A stretch of 64,000 nt of DNA, taken from Pelodera strongyloides. Lineage: Eukaryota > Nematoda > Chromadorea > Rhabditida > Rhabditidae. The position numbers and the translations under genes are program-made. Shown here in pieces: positions 11,980 through 23,082 of the stretch. The notes beneath the pieces are model-generated. The model worked only from the letters and a program-made list of their open reading frames with translations. It had not been told where the DNA came from and searched no databases. The stretch is taken from the NCBI GenBank assembly GCA_036852015.1, contig JAANDG010000536.1, positions 37,940 through 101,939 of the forward strand, written 5' to 3'. Each line of letters begins with the position of its first letter. Positions within the stretch are counted from its first letter, which is position 1.

Positions 11980-12497
11980 GGTTTTTCTAGTTTATTTTGT
12001 TGTCGCGCTGTTTTGCTCACTGTTATTCCAATGAGTAAATGTTTATAAGACCATTAGAAAGAGTTCAACACCGGATTACTTCTATACGGTGTTTTGCTCT
12101 TTTTGAGTAACTTATAAACATTAAGACTTTAATACACTGTTGTGGTATCCGTTTTGAGGCTAATCCATGTGTTGAGCATCGTTTTTGTTTAAACAGTAAC
12201 CCGTAGCAGATTGATATATGAAGGGTACCACGTACCACCGTCGAATTCCTCATGTTCAATATTCTAATCGGAAGTGGTTCAGACGTTAGCCGTCCACATT
12301 ATGTAATTCTAATTCTGCACTCTGCAGGTGGTTCGCCAGTGAACTCACCGGTGGGCTAAGGTTGTGGACCAGCCACCCCACTTTGTCATTGAAAGTTTAG
12401 TGTTCCACCTGTCGTGTCAACCACGGATGGCATTAATCACGGTAATGGGTTACCAACCCAACCCGTATTTGGCGCCAGTACCTTGTTTACCATTTAG

Positions 12498-12619
12498 GGA
12501 GATTGCGTCGTTCGTTTGTGATGAGAAGTGAAAAATGGTCTTCTTCTTCATTACGATCGAGTTGCTGAGTGGATAACATAGGCAGATTCGTATCTAAAAG
12601 AAATGTTCGTTTACTGAAG
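12498..12619 (+). ncRNA. Exon family II, member 1
   Basis: The acceptor is CCATTTAG and the donor ACTGAAG|GTTTGTATTTTGG. It is the first of six exons of 90-160 nt, each ending at a GTTTGTATT-type donor (the later ones at 13141, 13810, 14490, 15439 and 15938). It contains GCGTCGTTCGTTTGTGATGA, like GTGCCGTTCGTACTTCTAAC in member 5. Stops occur in the frames checked, so it is read as non-coding. Confidence 0.45.
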
Positions 12620-12983
12620 GTTTGTATTTTGGATGATTATTCTAATTTGTACCACGATTGACTTCTTTAGATTGTTGGTTAATACATGGGAATTTGTGAA
12701 TTTATGTCATTGATTGCACTTTTTATTGTAGTTCTCGCGTAGTTGATTTAATTGGGAGGGATTGGTGACTATGACTCTAATATTGTTATGTAGAGGTTTT
12801 TTAACGAGTATGTTACATTGAGGTTAATTTGTAAGTCTGTCACTGTATGCGTATTGTGTATTCCTGCGGTTAAACGTTTGTATCGTAATTGAGTTCAGGG
12901 TTTATGATTCATAATGTTATAGTAAGGCATCATCTACAATAGGTACGGTATCGTGCTGTTTTTACTTAATTTTCTTAGTTTAG

Positions 12984-13141
12984 GTACTGTGGATTGGTGT
13001 GTGACGCGGAGATGCATTGCTGAAGGATTCACTTGCGTTCTTCTACTTCACAATGGAGTTTGGATCATTCGGTTGACTTCCTATTGTGACGACATCGTTT
13101 TTTGCCAATAGAGCAATGACTGTTTCGGAGCGATATGCGAG
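12984..13141 (+). ncRNA. Exon family II, member 2
   Basis: The acceptor is TTTCTTAGTTTAG and the donor ATGCGAG|GTTTGTTTTTC. At 158 nt it is the longest member. TTGCGTTCTTCTACTTCACA aligns with the TCGTTCTT..CTTCTTC core of members 1, 3 and 6. No continuous reading frame is shared with the others. Confidence 0.4.
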
Positions 13142-13678
13142 GTTTGTTTTTCTATTTCTTTGACCCATGTTTTTTTACTCTGTTATTTCGTATTATGTGT
13201 TTGTTGTTCACTGAGTTGTGCAGTTCGTGCTAGTCGCAAAATGTGCCCATCAATATGATGAAAGATATTTAGTAACCATTGAATGACCGCAGTTTTAATT
13301 ATTATTATTGAATACATATCCAAGATATTCCCGCATGTTTCTGCCTTCCTTCAACTAAGCGTGTTTCATTGAAGTTTCCTGACATTTTGTGGGTGAATGG
13401 GTCCGAAGGGGGTTGACTTTATTGGAGGACTGGTTCTGGTTTCGTCTTCAAGATTATAAAGTCAGGTTTTTTTTGTGAAATGGTGCACACCCTTTAGCAC
13501 TTCGTCTCGTTTTTTAGGTTTGCAACTGACCGTTCCCGTTCGTGTTTCACAAGCGTTTTTGCGCACCTTGTGTGTGATTTGCATAGCTTTATCGTTTAGG
13601 ATTTCACGAATAAAGCTGATCCACACCAGTGTACCATTTCCGCACCAGTGTATGTTAAATGTTTTTTTTCTCATTTAG

Positions 13679-13810
13679 ATCTATACGTGCCGAATAACGA
13701 CTTGCTTTCTTGCCCTCTCCAACTGTGCGGAGCTTGTGAGAATCCTTGACTCGAGTTCGATGGTTCGATTTAACAGAATTCAGAATCGTGGGATGCTTTT
13801 AACCTGCGAG
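13679..13810 (+). ncRNA. Exon family II, member 3
   Basis: The acceptor is TTTTCTCATTTAG and the donor CTGCGAG|GTTTGTAGTC. It contains GAATCCTTGACTCGAGTTCG and CAGAATTCAGAATCGTGGGA, the counterparts of the CGAGTG and TATTCA..ATGG blocks in members 4-6. It is more diverged than those three. Confidence 0.4.
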
Positions 13811-14375
13811 GTTTGTAGTCTATTCTGTATTTTCTTAGTCCATACTCGTTTCCATACGAACCTGATTTTTACCGCGTGTGTATTTCCGTGGTTGAATCGC
13901 TTGTTGTAAACGTTTATGAACGGTTTACCTTTACCATAGACGTTTTATGCGTGTTGAAAGAAGTTTATGTGTAATTTACGTCACGTTCCCGGTCCTTCTA
14001 CTACAATACTATGGCATACGTGTAAATTTGTGAATTAATGCGTACTGTATTACCTTTCAATACAACAAGTGATGTTTGGGAGTGACACGTGACACGTGAC
14101 ACGCTCCATTAAATTGGAAAGGTGGTAGATATCTGGAAAGGTGGTTGGTATTGTTAACTAGACACCTGTTCAAGTCTCTTTTGCATTGGCAGCTGATTGT
14201 GATCGAAAATTGGTGACAAGTATTTGAGGTGTACGTTAGGTGAATGGGGAATGCGTCCAAAGAAGCAACACAACCCAAGGGGTGGTGATGTGATGTTTAC
14301 CTTGCTGCACCGTGTATTGATGCCAAGAATCCTTAACGAATTAAAAGAAACACAACATGTTCGAATCTCATTTAG

Positions 14376-14490
14376 GATGTTGTCGTTCTTATGTAACGAG
14401 GAATGATGTGCTACCCCATCCCATAACGCAGCGCTGTTCCATTGATCGAGTGTGCCTATTCAACATGGGAAGGATTGTTATGTGACCAAG
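14376..14490 (+). ncRNA. Exon family II, member 4
   Basis: The acceptor is TCTCATTTAG and the donor TGACCAAG|GTTTGTATTTTCC. It shares GATGTTGTCGTTCTT, CGAGTGTGCCTATTCAACAT and TGTGACCAAG with members 5 and 6. Both this unit and the next carry matching intron sequence (TTTCGTTGATGTTTTG at about 14602 and 14945, then GGCACATTGTTT), so whole exon-intron units were duplicated. Confidence 0.5.
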
Positions 14491-14750
14491 GTTTGTATTT
14501 TCCGTTATCACTTAATTCTAATTTCTGCCCGTCGTGACGATTTGTTTGACGTTTCGTTTTTTACTGCATGTATGTGTATTTCCGTGTATTCATTTGATTC
14601 CTAGCTTCGTTGATGTTTTGAAAATGAGCAACCCCTCAATAATTACAGTGCGTTACAGTGCGGCACATTGTTTATAATATGGACTTAGTATCCTATATCG
14701 TAATCGTAGTGAACAAAATGTAATTTGATTGTTATATTATATTGTTTTTT

Positions 14751-14765
14751 CCCCCCCCCCCCCCC
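14751..14765 (+). repeat. Poly(C) tract, 15 C
   Basis: An uninterrupted run of 15 C follows a T-run, inside the intron between members 4 and 5 of exon family II. Such runs are prone to sequencing and replication slippage, so the true length may differ. Confidence 0.9.
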
Positions 14766-15324
14766 AACGACCTGTTGTGTTCAAGCTCCTTTTGTATTGA
14801 CAGCGGGTTGGGTTGGTAACCCATTACCGTGATTTTACGTGAACATTTCAAGTCCTGTAATTTCTGCTGATAACAACTTATTTGGGGTTGAATGCTTAGT
14901 TCACTACATGTGTATTTCAGTGATTCAACCATTTGATTCCTAGTTTCGTTGATGTTTTGGCTGGAGATGAGAGGTTTTCATAATGTCTCAGTAAGGCACA
15001 TTGTTTTAGGGGTTTAGTTTTTGTGCCATATATCGCAGTCGTAGTGTAGTAAACAAACTTGGAATTTGCTAGCTCTTCATGCATGATAGATTAGCTAGAT
15101 GTTAGAGATTGTCCTCTGCCGCTCTGCCCCATGAGCTTTTGTTCAAGTCCATTTTGTAGTTCCAGCTGATGGTGGGCGGGGGTACTTTTTATTATATACT
15201 TCCATTTTTGAAAATCACAATATAAAGCAGGCCATGCTTCCCGCACCAACCAAGAATTGTTGTCCAAAATATTGTTAAGTATGTTTATGTATGTTGTGTT
15301 GTATGTTAAATTGCTCTAATTTAG

Positions 15325-15439
15325 GACTGTGCCGTTCGTACTTCTAACTTCTTCTCCATATTGCACAGGCTATTCGAGTGACCGTGGATGGACCCAGCAA
15401 GCTTATTCAGTGTGGGCACGAATGTGTTTAGTGAACAAG
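15325..15439 (+). ncRNA. Exon family II, member 5
   Basis: The acceptor is TCTAATTTAG and the donor TGAACAAG|GTTTGTATTTTG. Its second frame is fully open (38 codons), but the same frame is interrupted in members 4 and 6 by TGA and by frame-shifting indels. The family therefore does not evolve like protein-coding sequence. It is the best-preserved example for a covariance or alignment seed. Confidence 0.5.
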
Positions 15440-15498
15440 GTTTGTATTTTGTATTATTATTTTGAGTCCTATATCTAATTTTCACCAGGAACTACTTC

Positions 15499-15684
15499 TT
15501 TAAAGCGAAATACCGGCCGGTTTTTGAAACGCATTGAGTACTCCCTGCTTTCCTATGCTTCATATGCAAATGAGCTTAAATTTGAATAAAAAATAGACCC
15601 CAGTTGACCCCTTTTAGAATAACTTCCTAAGAATGCTGATATTTGAAGTGCGTTTCAAAAACCGGCCGGTATTTCGCTTTAAAG
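15499..15684. mobile_element. MITE family A, copy 2 (intact ends)
   Basis: Both ends are preserved: TTTAAAGCGAAATACCGGCC on the left and its inverse, GGCCGGTATTTCGCTTTAAA, on the right, with TTTTTGAAACGCA continuing the terminal repeat to about 30 bp. It is flanked by TTAA and about 185 bp long with an AT-rich middle. It is the best reference copy of the family in the window, and sits between exon family II members 5 and 6. Confidence 0.85.
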
Positions 15685-15847
15685 TTAAATGTTACTGTAT
15701 GCGTACATAACACGCGTTTTTGCTTCGTAGTTTCGTTGACGCATTGCGCGTCTTGGGTTCCTGCACCGCACCATTAGTTGTTGTCACCGCACCATGAGTA
15801 ATGCTTGACATTGTAATGTATCCTAGGCTTAATGGTTTCTCATTCAG

Positions 15848-15938
15848 AAGAGCGTCGTTTGTTCTTCTTCTTCTTCTTAATGCACTGGATTCCGAGTGAC
15901 CATGTATGCTTATTCACAATGGATCTTGTGTGATCAAG
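15848..15938 (+). ncRNA. Exon family II, member 6
   Basis: The acceptor is TCTCATTCAG and the donor TGATCAAG|GTTTGTATTTG. It shares AGCGTCGTTTGTTCTTC, TTCCGAGTGACCATGTATG, CTTATTCACAATGGATC and TGTGTGATCAAG with member 5. At 91 nt it is the shortest member; the difference from 115 nt is not a clean codon multiple. Confidence 0.5.
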
Positions 15939-15999
15939 GTTTGTATTTGAATCATTTTTGAGTCTAAACTTTTTACCTTTTTAACTTTGAAGTTGAATG

Positions 16000-17390
16000 T
16001 TGTGTATTTCTGTAGTTATTTTTGACAATGTCATCGGGCCAGTATTTTGCTTCATTTTCATAATTTAGGTGTTGTGATGTGTTCGCTATCGTCTCCCGTT
16101 CCGGATACTTCAATTCAAGCTACAAATAACCATTTAATTTTGTGTATTTGTATTGTTTAGAAAGCTGAGAGATAATTTTATGCGTTTGTTTGTAAATGTA
16201 TTATAAACGGCGTAGTATCCAGTGGAGGAAAGTTGAAGATCAAAGTTCTAAGCTGACGGTATACCGGTTTAATTGCTTGATCAAGTAATGTTGCGTAGTT
16301 ATGTTTTGGGAAGTTTATGAGATGTGATTGTTGGTACGAACAGAAAAATAATGTAAGATCTTTTCAAGATTGTCGCTTCAGGTTCAGAAGTTTACGGATT
16401 TTTATCTTCAATAAAGATTTTTTTATTGAGTGAGCTTATGTGATTCAAGGTAGAGAAATTGCCGAAAGTTTATAATTTATCGCAGTGGCCTACAGAGACT
16501 ATAAACGAGTTTCAGGAGGAGAGTGAAGCTCCTTGTAAGTTGGGTTATTGATTTGTGCTGATTTTGTTAAAGCGTATTGATCGCACTGTGCGGTAGAGTT
16601 GATTCGTATTTTCTCATTGAATTTCGTCCGCATTGTGATTTTCTGTGAACGTCAGTCAGTGTAAGTAGTAACTTGGCACGCTAGTCAGAAAGTACGTTGC
16701 CGCCCAGAATCATTAGGTACGTATTTATTGACGGCTACCGGGCTAGTATTGTCGCATTGTCTTCAATTACACATGTTTTCCAAAGTTGATGATTGTTATT
16801 TGTGAAGGTGCATGTTCGATCTCCAAGTTATATGGAGCAGGAGATCTAAGCCCGTGAATGATTGCATGTGAATAAAGTATTTATCAAAACAAATTTACAA
16901 TAAGTTACTAGACAGTATGCGAGCGAGGTGTGTCACGAATGGTGCTGCTGATGAGTCGAAGTAAACGGAATTGTTGCGAAGTTTCCTAAACGCCTCATGT
17001 TGACAGTAATAACAAATGAAATCACGGTTGTAGTATATTATCAATTCTTAGTATAGTATTCTTATTCTTGTTGAAATGAGGCGGAATTTTGCTTGCGGGG
17101 TACTTTGTAAATTGTTGGTTTAGGGACCTCAAACATGGAAGAGCATTGAGAATTGCAGCTGTTGAACAATGGGGAATGCCTATCCGATTTAAAATGTATA
17201 TGATTTAAGTCGTAAACGAATAGAAATGTTTGACTCTAAGCAAAAACATTGGTGGACACAAGCTTCGTTTGGTGGAAATCCGGCAAATTTTACCATATAA
17301 ATGCCAACATGTGCACAAATTCACTCATTTATACGTTATTTCGTGATAAACAGTTGTATATTTCATTGTTTAGTACAAAACAATAAACAA
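16000..17390. other. Intergenic or intronic stretch without a clear gene
   Basis: No supportable exon is seen. A candidate poly(A) signal AATAAA lies near 16410 within CTTCAATAAAGATTTTTTTATTGAGTG. Composition remains A+T-rich with excess T and G on the plus strand. Confidence 0.3.
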
Positions 17391-17439
17391 TATTTCAAAT
17401 TATGTTGAATATTCGGTACTTTTGGAAATTCTTTTGTCG

Positions 17440-17600
17440 CGGGACGATACAGACCGAGCGCCCCTGTGTAAAAGATGCAATATCGATCGGGCCACCCAGG
17501 TGCAGACAGACCCCCGTGAAGCGACGCTTTGGCGGAAAAAGCAGACAGCTTACGTCACTGACTGATGGATTTTGTTGTTTTGCTTCGTATTTTGCTTTGT
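17440..17600 (+). promoter_or_regulatory. GC-richer candidate transcription start region
   Basis: A GC-rich island (GGGACGATACAGACCGAGCG, then CACCCAGGTGCAGACAGACC) contrasts with AT-rich flanks. It ends with TTACGTCA at 17550-17557, an ATF/CRE-type site, next to ACTGACTGATGG. It lies upstream of a run of exon candidates from 18344 to 24018. TSS activity is inferred only from composition and position. Confidence 0.25.
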
Positions 17601-18343
17601 TTTACGTTGTAGATGCTTTATTTAGCGAATTATGATTGTATGAAGCTTATTGTCCCGAAAACTAGGATTATTTGCGTTATTTTGACCCGAAAATTGCTCG
17701 TAAACGAAAATTTTGCGGCTCAAAGAGCTTTTTTGCCTTCACTCTCCTTGTATGCTGCTTTTTTGGACTCCAGAACCTATCCACGAAGTTTTGACGCTTC
17801 TGGCGAGTAAATTGAGCCGTTGAGTTGTCATTTTTGACCCAAAAACAGCTTTTGGTGGATTTTTTTTGCTCTGGAAACCCTTCTTTGTCGTTTATTACTT
17901 CTGTTTTGCTTCCTTTAAGCCCTTAACATGTTTGACGCTTCTATAATTCGTTTTTTTGTGACCAAAATCTGCGTTTAAAGCATGCTTAGACTTGGCTCTG
18001 GATTCTGCCTTTGTTCCCCGTTTTGTGCCACTTAACTTCCTAGCTTCCAGCCAAACAAATTTGACGCTTTAGATTCGTTTGACTCATAGTCTGAAGCATT
18101 GTTTGCCTAAAAACTGCGTTAGAGTGAGTATATGCCCCTCAAACGCTTTATAACGAACTGATTCTGCTGGATAGGTTTCCCTCATTTGTCCCTTCGCGAC
18201 GAGCTCTATGCCGGTTTTAGATGCGTTGCTGAATTTAGCCTTATGTTTTGCTTCTATTTTCTATTTTTGGCGTTGGAATGATTGGCTAATGGCTATCTAT
18301 TTTACCAGTTTGTCGTGCTTTCTCATTTCTTATTTTCTTTCAG

Positions 18344-18435
18344 GGTAAGACCACTGGCGTGGCATTTGACTCGTGGATTGCTGGATTGCCGCTCCGTCCA
18401 AGGACCCCAATGAAGACCCATTTTCGACGAATTGG
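18344..18435 (+). other. Exon candidate (18.3 kb)
   Basis: The acceptor is TTTTCTTTCAG and the donor GTCAGTATTTC. The first frame is open across all 92 nt (30 codons, ending in phase 2), the other two contain stops. Joined to the next exon (18850) it continues 19 codons to a TGA. Exon GC content is visibly higher than the flanks. The product is not recognised. Confidence 0.35.
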
Positions 18436-18849
18436 GTCAGTATTTCGCCGCGCTAAGCTAAATCAACCTTGTCATTTCTTGATGGAATCGGATGAATTTC
18501 ACCCTCCTTTGTTTCCCTGCCACCTTGACTAAAACTCGAAGTCTTTGCTTGATCGGACACATTGTTTGTTCTGCAACCTCTCTCCTTTGAATTGAATAAT
18601 GTTTCTTGTGAACGCGCCTATTTTCACCTTCCTTTCCATTGGGGCTCTACACCGTGTCTTGCACACATCCATTAGCTATTTGTGTAATTATTGAACCTGA
18701 AGGCTTTTTTATTTCGCTGAAGTCTTAATTTGCGTTGAATGTCGCTTGAACATTCCGTGTATGGTCTCAGTTTCCGTTTCCGGTTCCCTGGCTCCGCCAT
18801 TATTGTCAAATAAAGGTGTTGTTTCTAATTCTAATTCTAATTCTTTCAG

Positions 18850-18920
18850 GGTTTCCTGTGACTGGAGGCTGGAGGCTCGCGTGTTTCTCGCATCGTCGAG
18901 CATTTGAAGTAAACGAAAAG
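18850..18920 (+). other. Exon candidate (18.85 kb)
   Basis: The acceptor TTCTTTCAG follows a small ATTCTA repeat; the donor is GTGTGTATTTTG. It contains TGGAGGCTGGAGGCTCGC, an internal duplication. In phase with the 18344 exon it is open until TGA near its 3' end, so the pair could be a terminal coding exon or non-coding. Confidence 0.3.
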
Positions 18921-19469
18921 GTGTGTATTTTGTGAAGAATTCAACTTTTTATCGCTGATTTTTTGGATTTTGGATGCTTTGCTTCCTATCGATACGTGGC
19001 TTCTTGCCATGCAGAACCTCTGCACATGGATTATTCATATTCTATTCGCTGTACTATTCACTGCTTAAATTATCGCTTTTTGTTTACAATGTTTATTAGC
19101 ATCATCCGAGAAACTTTTCCCATCTCTTTCTCTTTTATAGTTTTTTGTTGAAATCTCTCGTGCATGTGCATACAGTACACTGGTAGTTTGCTAATTGTTG
19201 AATCTTGGGCATGGGTGGATTATTTACTGTTATCCAACGACCAATGATCATTACTGAATTAAACTTTGTCCTACTCATTGCACGTGAAAATTTATTTTTA
19301 TTTGGTATTGGTGAACCGTGAACCTTGGACCTGGCTGATTATGTTACTTATATCACGCTTGCCTTGGACAATGGCTGATTTGATTCTTTCACATTTTACT
19401 GATATCAATCTGCTTGCAGACTTCGGACTTTGTTCCATTATTATTTGATCTAATTGTGCTTATTTTTAG

Positions 19470-19583
19470 AGTGCACGAAGTCCGATCCGCCGAGCAAATC
19501 GGAATCGCAGCGGAGTCTTGAACTTTGATGATGTTCGAGTGTGCGATTCTTGGTGACCAGCGTCCAAAGCTGTACCATTTGAG
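19470..19583 (+). other. Exon candidate (19.5 kb)
   Basis: The acceptor is TATTTTTAG and the donor TTTGAG|GTGGGAAAAG. All frames carry a stop. The donor context is nearly the same as that of the next exon (TTTGAG|GTGGGAAAAAC at 20415), hinting at duplication of this exon end. Confidence 0.3.
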
Positions 19584-19682
19584 GTGGGAAAAGTTTTCGA
19601 TCGTGATTGATTGAGACTTGAAATCCTTTTATATTCATATGCCATGTGTGATTTCCTTGCGTTTCCCGTTGCTAGCATCATT

Positions 19683-19981
19683 CAGTGCCCGTATTCACTG
19701 CTGTGCACCGGAAGAATCTTTGTTTCCTACTGTGTGTCTTTTTCGCTCCTGCGGACTTATGTGGCTTATTGTTAGGCCTTCGCCGCAGCACCTTGATATG
19801 ATATCCATCCATGTGTCTACCGGTTACGTTTCAGTTTCAGTATTCATTGCTGACTGTGCACCGGAAGTTCTCTCAATTGGGGAATCTTTGTTTCCTATTC
19901 CTACTGTATTAAGAGGCATATTGTTAGGCCGTCGCCGCAGCACCTTGATGTGATATCCATCCATGTGTCTACCGTATACGT
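19683..19981 (+). repeat. Tandem duplication, about 150 bp, two copies
   Basis: 19683-19830 and 19837-19981 share TGTGCACCGGAAG, GAATCTTTGTTTCCTA, TTGTTAGGCC.TCGCCGCAGC and GATATCCATCCATGTGTCTA. Copy two has small insertions in its first half. It is intronic between exon candidates, with no coding role evident. Confidence 0.8.
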
Positions 19982-20325
19982 TTGTAGTATCATTGTCTTT
20001 GCTTTCGCCTTTATTCTATTCTTTTCTCTCGTGATCTCTCGCGGACCGATTATCCGTGAGTGGTGATATCAATAGGTTCCTGCTACCGTATGCGAAGTAC
20101 TATTCAGAATCTGTCCTTCATACATCCTCATTGTAAGAGTTGTTTCTCATAATCTTTTCCTTTGACTACTTGGACTTGAACTATGATGAATTTCGATCGT
20201 AGATAGAGTGGGATTTACACTTGCACAGTGTGTTACTGTAAACAAGACCACTGTTCCAGCCAGATATGCGGGCAGAGGGTGAGGGTGCTCCGGGTATTCT
20301 GTTGTCTAATTGTCCGTATTTTCAG

Positions 20326-20414
20326 GGTTCCCGCCTTGGCTTCCCCCGGTCAGCGAAGGTCCGTCCGTCTCGTCCTCCTCGCTCTTCCGCCCATTTTCAA
20401 CAAGCGGATTTGAG
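20326..20414 (+). other. Exon candidate (20.3 kb)
   Basis: The acceptor is TATTTTCAG and the donor TTTGAG|GTGGGAAAAAC. It is GC-rich and Pro/Ser/Arg-rich in two open frames. Read with two leading bases it ends in phase 0 and joins the frame that stays open through the exons at 20943, 22088, 22636 and 22988. No start codon was found upstream in that frame. Confidence 0.35.
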
Positions 20415-20543
20415 GTGGGAAAAACTTTGGGTGGTTTTCAGGATTCAGTTGATTCGGCGCGAGGTCGAGAAGGGTTGTGTTCATTTTAGCGCTCTGACCT
20501 CTGACTGTTCACCATTGAGCATTGAGTGGCCGTATTCTCGTGT

Positions 20544-20548
<5 letters not shown>

Positions 20549-20592
<44 letters not shown>
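20549..20592 (+). repeat. (CT)22 microsatellite
   Basis: 44 nt of uninterrupted CT. It generates overlapping serine-leucine open frames that are artefacts of the repeat. Confidence 0.95.
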
Positions 20593-20594
<2 letters not shown>

Positions 20595-20942
20595 GTTACC
20601 CTTTTTATATATATAACCCTTTGCGCGGCTCAGGATGGGCCCGCACATATCCATGCATGGTTATTATTGGTATTCGTGTCTTGTTGTCCCACGAATATGT
20701 TGATAGTATAGATTATCTCTGGGGCCGGCGGCTTGCTTTTCTGGAACTTTTGTGGATCAGTGTCATGGTGGTACTGTAAGTGATGATTTTGGTCTAACAA
20801 GGCCAATTGCTGCCCTCAGAGGTAAGGTAATCGTGGTAGTGGTATCCTTAGAGGTAAGGGATCGTGGTAGTGGTAACAATCAGATTCAGATATATTAGTG
20901 ACTGTTCTGAGTTTTGTGATTTAACTTTTTATTCATTTGCAG

Positions 20943-21019
20943 GAGTTCGTGTTCGAGTTCGAGATACGAATTCAAGGACGCGGTGAAGCGCGGAACCGAC
21001 AATCGGCCTGGCCAACGAG
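20943..21019 (+). other. Exon candidate (20.9 kb)
   Basis: The acceptor is TTCATTTGCAG and the donor CGAG|GTGAGAAAG. It starts with a GTTCGAGTTCGAG repeat. It is open in two frames; the phase 0 reading continues without a stop into the next four exons via a phase 2 junction. Confidence 0.35.
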
Positions 21020-21189
21020 GTGAGAAAGACTTTATTTTGTTTTGGTTCGATTTGCAAGTTTCAGTTTCGGTATATGTACACGATGCACGATATTGTCGTC
21101 TCCCGACATGATTATTCAGTGACCGTTTGCTCGTGCACGGGTTATTGTCGGGTTATCTCTTGGGTGAATATGTCGGTTATGGCCTACAA

Positions 21190-21507
21190 CGTGAAACTTG
21201 GCGACATCGCCGCGCCAAAAATGAAGGTCCGCCACAGCGGTGCCGCGCACTCCGCCTAAGGTGCGCCGGTGTGCGCGAATGGTAAATGGCGCATTTACGG
21301 CGGTCTCAGCGCGCATCTGGAGCGCACCTACGGCGGAATTGCAGCGGAACCTACGAAAAGTTCGCCGCAGGTTCGCCGAACTGAGTTGAATATCCTTTTG
21401 CGCACCTGTGGCGCGCCTACCGCGCGCTCTAGGCGCAGTGCGCCGCCCCGCTGTGGCGGACCCTCATTTTTGGCGCGGCGATGTCCTCAAGTTTCCCCAG
21501 TGTATGT
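21190..21507. mobile_element. GC-rich inverted-repeat element G, copy 1
   Basis: The left arm GAAACTTGGCGACATCGCCG.. continues through CGCCAAAAATGAAGGTCCGC. The right arm is its inverse (GCGGACCCTCATTTTTGGCG, then CGGCGATGTCCTCAAGTTTC), giving terminal inverted repeats of about 50 bp. The interior is a dense GCGC/GGCGCACCT mosaic. The arms have no transposase between them. Related copies are at 29555 and 30538. It is a foldback-type MITE of unknown superfamily. Confidence 0.7.
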
Positions 21508-21860
21508 GCGACCTTGCGCATCTTACCTGCTGGAGGTATAGGTGCGGTGCCCGCCTCCCCAACTTCATGCTTATGGTTGCTAGTTGCTATTACACTTACT
21601 GTTGTGTCTTGCTTTCTGTAACCATCTGTATGAGTGGGAGTGCTTGTGTGTGATGCATTACGGATTTTTTTTGCATACTTTGTACTTTCCAAATTGCCTT
21701 CTCCGCTCAACCCTCCACTATGCTTATGCCGTAAATCGTAACCACGGGATAAGCGTGGTCTGCTTTGTTGTGAATCAATATGTTTCACATTCGTCATTCT
21801 AAAATGCGAAGATGAAACATACTGTGCTATGGGCTAGAGTAGGGTTGATAAAGCACTATT

Positions 21861-21942
21861 GTACCACGTTTGTGAAACGTACATAGTGCATTTCAAAAAC
21901 GTGGTACAAGACCATACCAACATATGATATGTTGGTATGGTC
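21861..21942. repeat. Nested palindromes
   Basis: TGTACCACGTTT near 21862 pairs with AAACGTGGTACA ending near 21908. Directly after it, 21910-21942 is a perfect 16-bp inverted repeat around a single central G (GACCATACCAACATAT and its inverse). The two hairpins abut. No gene is nearby; it may be the edge of a small foldback element. Confidence 0.85.
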
Positions 21943-22087
21943 GGTGCCCTTCCGTCACACATTTTGCATATCATATATTGAGACCCAAGTATCAACGATA
22001 TGTTTCACAAACTAGGTACATTGGATATGAGTGCTACCATTATCTATCATATGACTAGTTCCGGTTATCATTTTTCTTTCTTTTCAG

Positions 22088-22175
22088 GCTTGCTGACGCG
22101 CGGTGCTGTTTCGAACCTTGGACGACTTGTCCAGCTCCGGTGCATGACGTCTGTGGATCAACGGTATTATTGGAG
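22088..22175 (+). other. Exon candidate (22.1 kb)
   Basis: The acceptor is TTTCTTTTCAG and the donor TTGGAG|GTGAGAG. In the frame entered from the 20943 exon it codes 29 residues with four cysteines and no stop, and ends in phase 0. A second frame is open too, so openness alone is weak evidence. Confidence 0.35.
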
Positions 22176-22635
22176 GTGAGAGATACTTTAAAACGGGATT
22201 GTTTTGCAACGTTTGCGCACTAGAACAGCGCGCAGAAGGTAGATCCACCATAGCGGCGCGCCACCTCTAGTGTGCCCGTTGAGCGCCAAAGGTGTGCGAA
22301 GCGTTCACACATTTGACACCCGCGCGCATTCCAAAGCAAAGAGTGTGCCGCAGGTGCGCCAAGTGAAAATCGCCAACTCACTGTTTCATGCTCAATTGCT
22401 CATTGCTTGTGGTGGTTTTTCCATTCCGTGTGTTGTTACTAGTGTGCAACGTGTGTAATTATACCATATTAGGTGGTTGGAACTTTGATAGACCAGTACC
22501 GACTCTGTGCTGGTGTAATACGCACCTGGTGTACCCAGGTTTACCACCCTCAATCTCAATGATGAGGTCATCGTTTCAACCGGGTGTTATTGACTGTTTT
22601 GTGTATTTGCGAAATGATTTTTTGTTGGTTTTCAG

Positions 22636-22752
22636 GTTTCGAGTTTCGAGAAGACCGAAATACCGAAACGAAGGCGAGAAGGGCAAGGACCGCTGAGCCG
22701 ACCTCGAAACCGACAGTCGACCGCTCCTGATGTGGTTACCAAAGGCATGGAG
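22636..22752 (+). other. Exon candidate (22.6 kb)
   Basis: The acceptor is TTGGTTTTCAG and the donor CATGGAG|GTGAGTAAG. It is exactly 39 codons in phase 0-0 and open, giving a basic peptide (for example EIPKRRREGQGPLSRPRNRQ). The other two frames each carry a TGA. It is the most coding-like exon of this series. Confidence 0.4.
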
Positions 22753-22987
22753 GTGAGTAAGAGTTTCAGTTGTCGTTGACTTGTGTTAGGGCTCATCTCG
22801 CTACTGCTACTGTTTTATTGATTAAACCTTAACCTTATTGTTTGCATCATTGTCTTTGCCTTTTCTACACAAGATAATAGTGTCATTTTGATGCGTCAAA
22901 TCTTATCATCATTGTTACGTGTTACCATCATGAATCATGCCATGTGCCGGACGTTTGATGTTTGATCTCAATTTGCTTTGTTTTCAG

Positions 22988-23082
22988 GGGTTGATGATGC
23001 GGTTACTGTGGGAGTGGAGATATTCTCCCGTGTCGTGTGGATGTGTGGTGTTGTGTGGTGACTGGAGCTCTAGAGGGATTAG
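22988..23082 (+). other. Exon candidate (23.0 kb)
   Basis: The acceptor is TTGTTTTCAG and the donor GATTAG|GTAAGAAAT. It is open in phase 0 (31 codons, ending in phase 2). Joined to the GAGGAGGCTTCG exon after TCATAG at about 23357 it would end at TAA after a short basic tail. Confidence 0.35.

Noticed and set aside
16940..16985. Hammerhead ribozyme core (CTGATGAG near 16948)
   Set aside because: The required GAAA after stem II is absent and no flanking helices with a cleavage triplet were found.
20266..20779. Overlapping frames with long Ser-Leu runs
   Set aside because: They are created by the (CT)22 microsatellite, which is open in all frames.
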